From Ruminococcus sp. (GTDB lineage Bacteria; Bacillota; Clostridia; Oscillospirales; Ruminococcaceae): a DNA stretch of 25,378 bases. A program made the position numbers and the translations under genes. Of this stretch, positions 6,785 through 15,900 are shown one piece after another. Position 1 is the first letter of the stretch, and every line of letters starts with the position of its first letter. The stretch spans positions 1 through 25,378 of the forward strand of contig NZ_DXUU01000043.1 of assembly GCF_019417665.1 (NCBI RefSeq), written 5' to 3'. The notes below the pieces were generated by a model. That model was not told where the DNA came from. It was given only the letters and a program-made list of their open reading frames with translations, and did no database searches.

Positions 6785-7867
6785 ATGAAAATACGTTACC
6801 CACATGCAGGTATTGCCATTGCCATTGCAGCACTGCTTGCCGGAACTACCGCAGTCAGTGCTTACGCAGTACCCGAGATTGTTTCTCCTGTGACGGAGAC
6901 AGCGGCGGCGGAAAGCGGCGATACCCTGTGGAAAGCTGAAATTTCAGATTACGATTCCAGCTTATCATTGGTACAATACGAAGAAGTGAACCCATCGGAA
7001 GAAGAAATTGGTGCCATGGAAGAGGCTACAACACCAAAAGCAATGGAATCCTTGGCTTCCTCCGATCTTTCTGGTAACACAAATATAGGCGCAGCTGCCT
7101 CTCTTGGCGCTGCAAAAGCTGGACAATTTGCGTTTACCACGTACGGATATGGACATTGTGTGGGCATGAGCCAGAATGGTGCAAATTATTACGCATCTTA
7201 CGGCGGTTACGACTACCAGTCCATATTGTTCCACTATTATCCCGGTACCACTCTGGTACAGGAAAATGCTGGCGGTACAATTACTGCCAACGGTGTAACC
7301 GGAAGCATTCTGGACATCATCTCACAAATCGTTTATAATGAGATGAGTTCTACTATGCATCCGGAGGCAATGAAAGCCCAGGCAGTAGCTGCCTATACAT
7401 ACATCATGTATAACGGCGGCAGCGTCAACAACGTGATCTTAAAGCCAAATCCACCGCAGAATGTCATTGATGCAGTTTCCTCTGTGCTCGGACAGGCACT
7501 CTATTACGACGAGAGCTATGCTTTGACAGTCTACGGTGCATCCAGCGGCGGTGCGACTGCAAACTCGGGTGATGTCTGGGGAACACAGTATGATTATCTA
7601 GTAAGCGTTCCCTGCGATTATGATGCGGTATATGATCCCAATTATGGTGTGGTCACCTATATGTCAATTGACGAAGTTCGCTCCCGCATCCAAAGCGCCT
7701 ATGGCATTATGCTTTCCTCGAATCCGTCTAACTGGATCCAATTGGAGGTAGGCGACAGCGGATATGTGCGGTCAGTGACGATCGATGGTCAGAAAACCGT
7801 GAACGGGGACTCCTTCCGGGGTGTTCTTGGACTGCGAAGCCCACGGTTTGCTTATATTTGTGGTTGA
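6785..7867 (+). CDS. SpoIID/LytB domain protein with permuted motif order
   Basis: 360 residues with a signal peptide (cleavage probably after VSAYA, about residue 28), hence exported. SpoIID/LytB proteins cleave or promote cleavage of peptidoglycan glycan strands. An acidic linker (about 40-112) precedes YGYGHCVGMSQNGA (120-133) and YDYQSILFHYYPGT (142-155). Only then come IVYNEMSSTMHPEAMKAQAV (182-201), with Glu186 in the place of the family's catalytic Glu, SSGGAT (253-258), DVWG (263-266) and RGVLGLRSPRF (345-355). In canonical SpoIID the GHGVGMSQ and HYYPGT blocks are at the C-terminus, so the order here is circularly permuted. GGAG lies 7 bp before the ATG. Its position after two sortases suggests a cell-wall role outside the usual sporulation operon. 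Confidence 0.82.
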   Translation: MKIRYPHAGIAIAIAALLAGTTAVSAYAVPEIVSPVTETAAAESGDTLWKAEISDYDSSLSLVQYEEVNPSEEEIGAMEEATTPKAMESLASSDLSGNTNIGAAASLGAAKAGQFAFTTYGYGHCVGMSQNGANYYASYGGYDYQSILFHYYPGTTLVQENAGGTITANGVTGSILDIISQIVYNEMSSTMHPEAMKAQAVAAYTYIMYNGGSVNNVILKPNPPQNVIDAVSSVLGQALYYDESYALTVYGASSGGATANSGDVWGTQYDYLVSVPCDYDAVYDPNYGVVTYMSIDEVRSRIQSAYGIMLSSNPSNWIQLEVGDSGYVRSVTIDGQKTVNGDSFRGVLGLRSPRFAYICG

Positions 7868-7956
7868 TAATTGAAACATTCGGGAATCAATTGACGGCAG
7901 ATCGTCATATGATAGATTATGCAATCGCAATCAAAGGATACCAGGAGGTACGACAT

Positions 7957-8517
7957 ATGGATTTTCGTGATCAGTTTCGGAAAATGAGCGATGATGTAGG
8001 AAAAGTGGCAAAGGAAGTTGCTGATTCTTCTAAAAAAGCCGCTGCACGTGCAAGAATTCGTCGAATGATCAATAGCTGTAATGAATCTCTTGAAATGATC
8101 TACAAGGAAATCGGATCCAGATATTATGTAGAAAATCAGTGCGATCCGGGAGAACAGTATGCCGGGCTGTTTCAGCAGGCAGCTGATCTTATTGCACAGA
8201 TGGACGTTTTGAAATCGGAACTGGCTGGATTGGACAATGCGACCATTTGCCCTTCCTGCGGTTCGAAGGTCAATGATCTGCAAAAATTCTGTCCGGAATG
8301 CGGCTGTAAAAACACTTCTTACGGTAAGTGGAAGGCAGAAGCAGAGGCAGAGGAAGCTGCACGTCGTGCCGCAAAGGAAGCCGAACAGGCGGAACGTGCT
8401 GCACGCAAGGCTGAAAAAGCTGCGCAGACAGAAGTATATGAGACAACTGCGGAAGCAGTTCCTACGGAAGATATGATTCCTCCAGTGGATGCGACCGCTT
8501 GCTTGGAAGAAGAATAA
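7957..8517 (+). CDS. Zinc-ribbon, coiled-coil protein of unknown function
   Basis: 186 residues, cytosolic. The ATG at 7957 follows CCAGGAGG; an upstream in-frame ATG at 7858 lies inside the preceding gene and has no binding site. Residues 1-90 look helical and partly coiled-coil (KKAAARARIRR, YKEIGSRYYVEN). A zinc ribbon follows: CPSCG (98-102) and CPECG (112-116), with Cys98, 101, 112 and 115 as ligands. Residues 125-157 are an Ala/Glu/Arg-rich charged helix, and the acidic C-terminus has no motif. Proteins of this plan are common in clostridia and uncharacterised. It is the last gene before the terminator at 8540. Confidence 0.72.
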   Translation: MDFRDQFRKMSDDVGKVAKEVADSSKKAAARARIRRMINSCNESLEMIYKEIGSRYYVENQCDPGEQYAGLFQQAADLIAQMDVLKSELAGLDNATICPSCGSKVNDLQKFCPECGCKNTSYGKWKAEAEAEEAARRAAKEAEQAERAARKAEKAAQTEVYETTAEAVPTEDMIPPVDATACLEEE

Positions 8518-8539
8518 AATTCAGATTCGGGAATCAATG

Positions 8540-8572
8540 CCGGTGCGCACGGACAGTGTGCGCCGGTTTTTT
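8540..8572 (+). terminator. Rho-independent terminator of the 983-8517 gene run
   Basis: An 11-bp stem (8540-8550 with 8556-8566, two G-U pairs) with a 5-nt loop, followed by TTTTTT (8567-8572). It is placed 22 bp after the zinc-ribbon gene. Confidence 0.9.
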
Positions 8573-8612
8573 GCGATAAATTTTTCGCAGGGAAAGGAGG
8601 ATGGAGCAAAAA

Positions 8613-9911
8613 ATGAAATGGAATAAACTGTTGACACCAGGGCGCATGATCGCCTTGGGATTTGCTTTACTGATACTGTTGGGAACAGTATTGCTGGCAC
8701 TGCCGGTCTCACATCAGGAAGGGAAAACACTTTCTCTTGTTGATGCACTCTTCACGGCAACCAGTGCAGTCTGTATTACCGGGCTTTCTGTGATACAGTG
8801 CAATGCTGTTTTGTCGGGATTCGGGCAGACAGTCTTGCTGCTGCTGATCCAGATCGGCGGAATGGGTATTACGACGCTGGGTGTGGGGATTATTTTGTTG
8901 ACTGGCAAAAAAATCGGTATCCGGGAGCGTTCACTGATTAAAGAATCGTTGAACCAGTCTAGCTTTCAAGGGATTCTCCGGTTGCTGAAGGTTCTGTTTT
9001 TTGTGACTTTTGGATTTGAATTGTTGGGTGCAGTCCTGGCGTTTCCCATTTTTGTTCAGGACTATTCTGTGGGACATGCCATCTGGCTCAGTGTGTTCCA
9101 CTCTATATCTGCATTCAATAACGCCGGTTTTGATCTGCTTGGCGAAGACAGCTTGATGCAGTATCAGGATCATGTACCTATGCTGCTGCTCACATCCGGT
9201 CTGACTATCTGTGGTGGTCTGGGATTTTTCGTTATGTGGAATATTGTGCAGAAACGCCGATTCCACAAGTTTTCTCTGCACACCAAAGTGGTTTTAACTA
9301 TGACAGGGTTTCTTCTGGTATGCGGAACGCTGCTGCTCCACGCAACGCAGGAAGGCCTGAACTGGGTGCAGGCGTTTTTCTATAGCACTGTGACACGAAC
9401 TTCGGGCTTTTCGGCATTTTCCCTGGGAGACTTCTCCAATGCAGCTTTGCTTGTGATGGTATTGTTGATGTTTGTGGGGGCAGCCCCAGGCTCTACCGGC
9501 GGCGGTATCAAAGTAACAACTTTGTTTGTTTGCATCTGGTCGGCCATTGGTTACACCAGAAACCGTCATCCTACTGTATTCCGGCGGCGGATATCCCAGG
9601 AAGTGCGAGATAAGGCATTTATGATCTTTGTTATGGGACTGAGTGTCATTCTGACATCTACATTTTTGCTTTGCGTTCTGGAACCGGATGTGCCTTTTAT
9701 CCACATTCTCATGGAAACCACATCGGCATTTGCGACTGTGGGTCTGTCCTGCGGGCTGACGCCGGAATTGTGCGGTTTGAGTAAGCTGGTGATCATCATT
9801 ACCATGTATATTGGACGTCTGGGACCTCTGACTGTGGCAACACTCTGGATCATGCAGGGCAGGAATAATAACGAGGTATTGCGTCCGGAAGAAGCGATTT
9901 CAGTAGGGTAA
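8613..9911 (+). CDS. ktrB: KtrB/TrkH-family potassium uptake channel subunit
   Basis: 432 residues from the ATG at 8613; AAAGGAGG directly abuts another in-frame ATG at 8601, leaving no spacing, so the second start is preferred, though its spacing (12 bp) is long. A polytopic membrane protein of four M1-P-M2 repeats. The four filter loops are visible with their key glycines: TSAVCITGLS (Gly57), SAFNNAGFD (Gly172), TVTRTSGFSAF (Gly265) and SAFATVGLS (Gly377). GAAPGSTGGGIK (about 289-300) matches the intramembrane loop of the third repeat that gates transport in KtrB. It translocates K+ (coupled to Na+ in some homologues) under control of the cytosolic RCK protein encoded 34 bp downstream. No clear promoter is seen in the 40 bp after the preceding terminator. 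Confidence 0.95.
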   Translation: MKWNKLLTPGRMIALGFALLILLGTVLLALPVSHQEGKTLSLVDALFTATSAVCITGLSVIQCNAVLSGFGQTVLLLLIQIGGMGITTLGVGIILLTGKKIGIRERSLIKESLNQSSFQGILRLLKVLFFVTFGFELLGAVLAFPIFVQDYSVGHAIWLSVFHSISAFNNAGFDLLGEDSLMQYQDHVPMLLLTSGLTICGGLGFFVMWNIVQKRRFHKFSLHTKVVLTMTGFLLVCGTLLLHATQEGLNWVQAFFYSTVTRTSGFSAFSLGDFSNAALLVMVLLMFVGAAPGSTGGGIKVTTLFVCIWSAIGYTRNRHPTVFRRRISQEVRDKAFMIFVMGLSVILTSTFLLCVLEPDVPFIHILMETTSAFATVGLSCGLTPELCGLSKLVIIITMYIGRLGPLTVATLWIMQGRNNNEVLRPEEAISVG

Positions 9912-9945
9912 AATTTCAATAGGATAAAAAGGAGGAAGTGCGGCT

Positions 9946-10656
9946 TTGGATGTCGTGCAGAATGTCATGAATTTGAAAAGAAGTGTATCGAAAGATGAAA
10001 CATATGCTGTGATCGGTTTGGGCAGATTTGGATTTGCTCTGGCAAAACGGCTGGCAGAGGCAGGAAAAGATCTGATTGTCATCGATAAAAAGGAATCGGT
10101 CATCAACAATGCCATTACTTTTACTGATAACGCTTATGTGGTCAGTGACTTGTCAAAAGAAAATCTGCGGAATATTGGTATTCAGGACTGTGATACGGTA
10201 ATCGTAGGAATCGGTGGTCAGATTGATGTGAGCATTCTTACGACGCTGACTGTCCAACAACTAGGAGTCCCCCATGTGATTGCAAAAGCAACCAGTGAGG
10301 AACAGGGGTGTGTTCTGGAAAAGCTGGGCGCTGAGGTGATCTATCCGGAACGGGATATGGGAATCCGTCTAGCAAACCGGCTTCTGGCACCGCATGTGCT
10401 GGAATATATCGCCCTGAGTGAGGATGTCAGCATTACAGAAATCTGTATTCCGGAAACTATCACCACTGTAACGGTACAGGAACTGAACCTGCGCCAGAGA
10501 TATCGGCTGAACATTATCGCTATCAAGCATGGGGAAGAGGTCACAACAGATATTACACCCAATACGGCGCTCTATGCCAATGATATCATAGCAGTGGTGG
10601 GACGGCATGACCAGGTGAACCGACTGGAGAATGATTTGCAAAAAAAGAAACGCTGA
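9946..10656 (+). CDS. ktrA: KtrA/TrkA-family RCK regulatory subunit of K+ uptake
   Basis: 236 residues from a TTG codon, preceded by AAAAAGGAGG with 10-bp spacing; an in-frame ATG at 9967 is the alternative start. The N-terminal Rossmann-type RCK domain has YAVIGLGRFGFALAKRL (GLGRFG 24-29), an acidic residue at the end of strand 2 (IVIDKKE) for nucleotide ribose contact, and VIVGIGG. The C-terminal third (about 150-230) matches the TrkA-C/RCK-C fold. Such proteins form cytosolic octameric rings that bind ATP/ADP and, in many Firmicutes, c-di-AMP, and gate the KtrB channel encoded immediately upstream. Confidence 0.94.
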   Translation: MDVVQNVMNLKRSVSKDETYAVIGLGRFGFALAKRLAEAGKDLIVIDKKESVINNAITFTDNAYVVSDLSKENLRNIGIQDCDTVIVGIGGQIDVSILTTLTVQQLGVPHVIAKATSEEQGCVLEKLGAEVIYPERDMGIRLANRLLAPHVLEYIALSEDVSITEICIPETITTVTVQELNLRQRYRLNIIAIKHGEEVTTDITPNTALYANDIIAVVGRHDQVNRLENDLQKKKR

Positions 10657-10686
10657 GGATAAACCGATCTGAATTTTTATAAAAAT

Positions 10687-10781
10687 AAGGGCTGTTGCAA
10701 GACAGCAAAACACAGAAAAGCAAGCACAATACAGGCAATATTGTAACACTTTTTTGGATTTTGCTGCTTACGACAGCCCTT
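10687..10781. repeat. Long imperfect hairpin element, probable bidirectional terminator (copy 1)
   Basis: The outer arms AAGGGCTGTTGCAAG (10687-10701) and CTTACGACAGCCCTT (10767-10781) pair with one mismatch. Immediately inside, CAGCAAAA (10703-10710) pairs with TTTTGCTG (10759-10766), and a further ACAATA/TATTGT pair lies near the apex, so almost the whole 95 bp folds on itself. The left end is flanked by T-rich sequence on the minus strand, suiting termination of the leftward solute-binding protein gene. The outer arm matches that of the element at 22751-22838. Both lie between convergent genes. A small palindromic mobile element is an alternative origin. Confidence 0.6.
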
Positions 10782-10908
10782 GCCGTATCCGTACCGCTTT
10801 TTGGAAATCGGCGGCGGCATCTATCTCAAAGCAGGCCCTGCTGCTATTATTATTGTATGCAGCAGGACGAAAAATGCAACAAGGAAAGTTCTGGGGATTT
10901 TCAGAACC
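10782..10908. other. Intergenic sequence between the hairpin element and the solute-binding protein gene
   Basis: No gene is seen. It contains one additional inverted repeat, CCTGCTGC (10837-10844) / GCAGCAGG (10859-10866), without a strong T-tract on either side. Confidence 0.4.
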
Positions 10909-12579
10909 TTACTCAAAATGCTTGGCATTGCGGAAATTCAGCGCACCGGAAAAGGGATCATATCCGATGTCTGCATTGTTGGATCGTGTGATGCAGTACT
11001 GATTCTTGTAGAAGATGGGGATGAATTGTCCCTCGGTCAGGATTGCTTGTTCTAGACTTTGGCATTTTTGCTGTAATTCCTCAGAAGAGGCGCAGTTCTT
11101 CAATCCAGTAATTAGAGAATCTGTTGTGTGGCTGCTGTAATAGAACTGGTTCTCATCCGTTTCGAACTGTTCCAGCACAGAAGCAGGATTGTCATTGGAG
11201 CCAGTGATGCCGTAGACGGCAATGGTGTAATTTTTGTTGGCAATGCGTTTCCAGTAGTCGGATTCTGAGACCTCTTCGATCCCGATATAAAATCCGAAGA
11301 TTTCTTGCCAGGTCTGGATAATGTCGTGGAGATTTTCGCAGTCCATGAGACTGGAGCAAACCAGGATCTTTGTGGAATCCAAAGACTCTATGTGTAGTTC
11401 TTTCATACCCTTCTGGAATGTGTCCACTGCGGCAGCAGCGTCATAGGCGGTTGCCGTCTCCGGTATCAGCTCTCGGTAGGATTTTCCGTTACAGTGCACA
11501 TCCGGCGGAATGATTCCATATGCTGGGGACAGGTCACCACTGGAATTTTCACCGATGACAGAACGGTTGATGCCCATGGAAAGTCCCTTGCGGATGTTGG
11601 CGTTGGCAAAGGCAGTATTATCCGGGTTGAAGATCAGCCCCAGAGTGGTAACACGGCGGGATGTGACTGTGTAGCGGTCACTCTCCATATATTGCGGCTG
11701 ATAGACCGATGTGGCAAGGACATCCGAAGAACCGTCTGCAAAATCCTCAGCCGTATTCTGACTGCTTTTTTTGATCTGGAATGTCAGATTGGCAGGATAG
11801 ACGCTCCGTGCTTCAGTATTGGCAGAATTGCGGCGCATGTAGATGAGATTATCGCTGCCATATGGGTCATAAAACCACAGACGCAGATAAAATGCGCCGC
11901 AGGATGCCACACATTCCTGATCCAGCCCATAGCGTCCTTTTGTCTGGAGAAAGAAGGACTCGTTGCAGGGCATAGCTGCTGTAGAAGCCAGACGGTTGAG
12001 AAACTGGGTGTCCGGCTGATCCAGTGAAAATTGCAGCTGTGTGTCGCTGATTGCATTGACGCCGATCTGTGAACAATCCATCTGTCCGTTTTGAATGGCA
12101 GAGGCGTTTTTCAGGCAGGAAAACATGTCTGTATAAGGAGACTGCGTCTGGGGATCGAAGATCCGCTGGAACGCATAGACATAGTCCGATGCCGTCACTT
12201 GCCAGGATTCTCCCTCATCAATGACATCGTTTTGATTGGCATCATAATACCAGTAGCGGTTATTTTTTAACTGAAACGTATAGATCAGCCCGTCCGCAGA
12301 GACATTGACGCTTTCCGCAGCAGCCAGTTGGGGCGTGCCGGATTCGTCTAGTTCGACTAGCCCCTCGTAGAGGTTTGTAATGATCGTTTTGGAAGAAGCA
12401 TCCGTTGCAGACTGTGGATCGAGGCTTTGGGGATTGGATGGTAGACTGACTGTAAAAAGATAGCCGGCGCCGTCGCTTTCCTGTTTCTGAAAGGGAAGCG
12501 AACAACCAGAGCAGGCAAGAAGCGTTAAAGATACAGTGACAAGAAATGCAAAACAACGCAGAGGTTTCAAAAACGGCAT
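10909..12579 (-). CDS. ABC transporter substrate-binding lipoprotein, family 5 (OppA/DppA type)
   Basis: 556 residues. The ATG at 12579 is chosen because AAAGGA lies 7 bp upstream; an in-frame ATG at 12603 has no good site. A signal peptide ends in LLACSGC, with lipid attachment at Cys23 or Cys26. Family 5 landmarks: SLPSNPQSLDPQSATD (45-60), IITNLYEGLVELDESG (66-81), the ADGLIYTFQL block, ITGSNDNPASVLEQF and the C-terminal GYDPFSGALNF. Family 5 proteins mostly bind oligopeptides, some sugars or nickel. No permease or ATPase gene is adjacent, so it is an orphan here. Residues 113-124 form an EF-hand-like loop (DANQNDVIDEGE) between the FQLKNN strand and TASDYVYAFQR, where typical OppA has a short WSDG turn. 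The ligand is unknown. Confidence 0.9.
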   Translation of the reverse strand: MPFLKPLRCFAFLVTVSLTLLACSGCSLPFQKQESDGAGYLFTVSLPSNPQSLDPQSATDASSKTIITNLYEGLVELDESGTPQLAAAESVNVSADGLIYTFQLKNNRYWYYDANQNDVIDEGESWQVTASDYVYAFQRIFDPQTQSPYTDMFSCLKNASAIQNGQMDCSQIGVNAISDTQLQFSLDQPDTQFLNRLASTAAMPCNESFFLQTKGRYGLDQECVASCGAFYLRLWFYDPYGSDNLIYMRRNSANTEARSVYPANLTFQIKKSSQNTAEDFADGSSDVLATSVYQPQYMESDRYTVTSRRVTTLGLIFNPDNTAFANANIRKGLSMGINRSVIGENSSGDLSPAYGIIPPDVHCNGKSYRELIPETATAYDAAAAVDTFQKGMKELHIESLDSTKILVCSSLMDCENLHDIIQTWQEIFGFYIGIEEVSESDYWKRIANKNYTIAVYGITGSNDNPASVLEQFETDENQFYYSSHTTDSLITGLKNCASSEELQQKCQSLEQAILTEGQFIPIFYKNQYCITRSNNADIGYDPFSGALNFRNAKHFE

Positions 12580-12700
12580 AATAATATCCTTTCTGAGAAT
12601 CATAAAATATTGGAAAATCCTTCTGACAGCAGAGGAATGCTATAAGTATCATAGGAACGCTGTGTCTGCTGCATCTTCAGCGTATGCACAGCATACTATC

Positions 12701-12729
12701 ATTATACCACGCTCCAAGCCGCAGTGCAA
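12701..12729 (-). promoter_or_regulatory. Sigma-A promoter of the solute-binding protein gene
   Basis: On the minus strand, TTGCAC (complement of 12724-12729), a 17-bp spacer and TATAAT (complement of 12701-12706). Confidence 0.78.
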
Positions 12730-12794
12730 GAAGAAAACGCAAAATTTGTCTGATTTTGTGCATAAGCTGCTCTTTCAAAAATACTAATTTAATA

Positions 12795-12823
12795 TTGACA
12801 AAATCTTCTTGAAATGATATAAT
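12795..12823 (+). promoter_or_regulatory. Sigma-A promoter of the xylanase gene
   Basis: TTGACA (12795-12800), a 17-bp spacer and TATAAT (12818-12823): a full-consensus promoter in very A/T-rich DNA, predicting a leader of about 75 nt. Confidence 0.88.
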
Positions 12824-12905
12824 ATTTTATGCATTATGATACTATGGGTGTCATACGATGCAGTAAATTATTTTTATTATGAAAGGAACAAGAAAGGAGA
12901 AGAAT

Positions 12906-15900
12906 ATGATTTCAATTCGAAAAATTTTGGCAGCATTGACCTCCGGTGTGCTTGCTGTCAGCGGATTATCACTTTCCGCTATGACGAGTTCTGCAGCGCT
13001 GGAAGAACTGATGAATGATACTTTTGAAAGCGGTTACGGCGCATGGAAGGGTGTTGGTGCATCTCTGTCCCTGTCTACAGACCAGGCGCATGGCGGCAGC
13101 ACATCCCTCTATTGCTATGACCGTACAGCCACATGGGGTGCGCCTCGCTGTTCTCTGTCTGGCATTGTGGCGGAGGGGCAGACTTATGAGATCTCTGCCA
13201 GCACCATGTATGAGGGCAGCGGTCAGCAAAATGTGGCAATCAAGATGATCTATACTGACGCCAGTGGTACAGATCACTATGACCAGGTAGCTGCTGCGCA
13301 GGCAACTGCCGGAGAATGGGTCACTATGACAGGCAATTATACGGTGCCGTCTGGTGCTACAGGCATGATACTCTATGTGGAGATGGCGAATGCCGGCACT
13401 GATCAGACTTATTACATTGATGATATTGTCATCAAGGGAGAAAAGACGGAGATTCAGCTGGATGACAAGTTTACCTCGGATTTTGAGGACAGTACGACGC
13501 AGAACTGGAAGAGCCGAGGCAGTGCTGCGGTGGAGCTTTCCACCAAGTATGCACACAGCGGCAGCAACAGTTTGTACGTCTCCGGCAGAACACAGCTGTG
13601 GAACGGCGCAACCAGAAGCGCCGCAGATATCATGGTGGCTGGCGGCTATTACAATGTGGGCTGCTATGTGCTCTATGACGGCGACCAGTACACTGATACG
13701 CAGAAGTTTTCCATTAACTTGCAGTATGATCTGAATGGCAAGGAAAACTATTACACCATTGCTACGGAAACCGCCAATAAGGGTGAATGGCAGTATGTGG
13801 GCAGTGAATTCACTGTGCCGGAGGGTGCAACGAATTTTTATGTCTATGTTCAGACAGGTTACACCAGTGCACCCAAGGATCAGGATATGATGAACTTCTA
13901 TATAGACGATGCCATTGGCGAACATCTGCCCGACCCGACGATCCAGGACGATATCACCGCATTGAAGGATGCTTATTCCGATTACTTCAAGTTAGGCTGT
14001 GCAGTTGCCGGCTCGGAGTTTGCGCAAGGTGCAACAAAAGATCTGATCTTAAAGCATTATAACAGTATGACGCTGGGCAATGAACTGAAACCGGACAGTG
14101 TGCTGGATCAGGCTCTGTCTCAGAAGTACGTGGAAGAAGCCGGCGATGATACTATGCCCCAGATCTCCTTGAACGAGGCAGACGAAATGCTGAAATTCGC
14201 CGGAGAAAATGGTATTCCGGTGCGTGGGCATGTGTTGGTTTGGCACAGCCAGACGCCGGACTGGTTCTTCAAAGAGAATTTTGATTCCAACGGTGCATGG
14301 GTATCCAAGGAAAAGATGACACAGCGTCTGGAAAACTACATCAAGATCGTTATGGAAACGCTGGCGGCTGATTATCCGGATGTGGAATTCTACGCATGGG
14401 ACGTGGTTAACGAGGCTGCTTCTGATGCAGGTACTATCCGGGATGCTGGTTCTAATAATGAGGTCAGCGGACAGTCTGCATGGGTGAAGGTATTCGGCGA
14501 TCAGTCCTATATTCCGCTGGCATTCGAATATGCCCGGAAGTATGCGCCGGAAGGCTGCAAGCTGTTCTATAACGACTACAATGAGTATTCCCCGAATAAG
14601 CAGGCTTATATCATCAGCGACATTTTGACGCCGCTGGTTGAAAAAAATTTGATCGACGGTATGGGGATGCAGTCTCATATTTCCATGAGTTATCCTACCA
14701 TTGATTTGTACAAGGATGCCATTCAACAGTATGCAGACCTGGGGCTCGAGATCCAGATCACGGAGCTGGATATATCTGAAAAGTCGAATGCGTATGCAGA
14801 TCAGCTGGCACTGGCACAGCGGTATCAGGATGTATTCAAAATGTACAAGGAACTGAAAGATTCCGGTACAGACATTTCTGCTGTTGTACTCTGGGGTATT
14901 ACAGACTCCACCAGCTGGATCGGCGGTTATCCGCTGCTGTTTGATAAGGATTATCAGGCAAAACCGGCGTATTATGCGGTAGTTGATACGGATTCCGAGG
15001 TGGAGAAACTTCAGACCATGACAGCATATCAGTATGATGGCACAGAAGCGGATCTAGAGCGTGCCTTGGAAATTGGTACAAAGCAGTATCTCAACAGAGA
15101 CAACACAACTTATTTCAAGGCTGCGTGGAACGAGGATGGCATGGTCGTTCGTGTATATGATGCGTGCCAGGCAATCCAATTCAGTCAGGGCGATGTGATT
15201 TCTGTTCACCCAGATATCACCATCTATGGAGGCACAGAAAGTCAGACAGGTAGTATGCTGGGAACTGGTATGACAACACCTTCCCATGAATTTGAGGATA
15301 TTACGATTCAACTGACTGGAAAACTCGGCGGTACTGTATATCTCGATGTGATGAATTGTGATGCCGCATGGAATGATACGGCTGCTGCAAAAAAAGAATA
15401 CGATGCCTTTTTCAGCTATGGCGATATGGGATATAACAATTTGAAACCCACTTGTGGTATCGTTACCCTTGCCGCACAGCCCAACTACGCTGAGGCTACC
15501 AAGGCGGAAAGTCCTATCGAAATTGACGGTGTCATCGATGATGCCTGGGCAGATGCCAACACCATCGACATCAATAATTACTCCATGGGCAGCGGTGCAA
15601 CTGGTACTTCTAAAATGCTGTGGGATGAAAACTATCTCTATGTGCTGACAGAAGTCAAGGATGCCAAGCTGAGTGCGGCAAGTGCCAACGCTTATGAGCA
15701 GGATACCGTGGAAGTGTTCTTCGACGAAAACAACCACAAAACTTCTTCTTACGAGTCCGACGACATTCAGTGTCGTATCAATTACGAGAATGACAAGACT
15801 GTCACGGATGGACGTTCTACAGATGCGTTTGTTTCTGCTGCTGCAAAGACCGCAGACGGCTATCTGGTAGAGGTTGCGATCCCGTATACCATTGGTTCTT

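Larger units (their letters stand above)
12580..12905. other. Divergent intergenic region between solute-binding protein and xylanase genes
   Basis: No gene. It holds back-to-back promoters: a minus-strand one at 12701-12729 and a plus-strand one at 12795-12823, giving leaders of roughly 115 and 75 nt. The -35 elements face each other about 65 bp apart, leaving room for shared regulator binding, but I see no clear operator. The AAAGGA and AAAGGAG ribosome sites of the two genes lie at its ends. Confidence 0.6.

Noticed and set aside
10695..11055. Several short plus-strand frames between ktrA and the solute-binding protein gene
   Set aside because: They cover the hairpin element and the 3' end of the opposite-strand gene, and none has a start site or a family motif.
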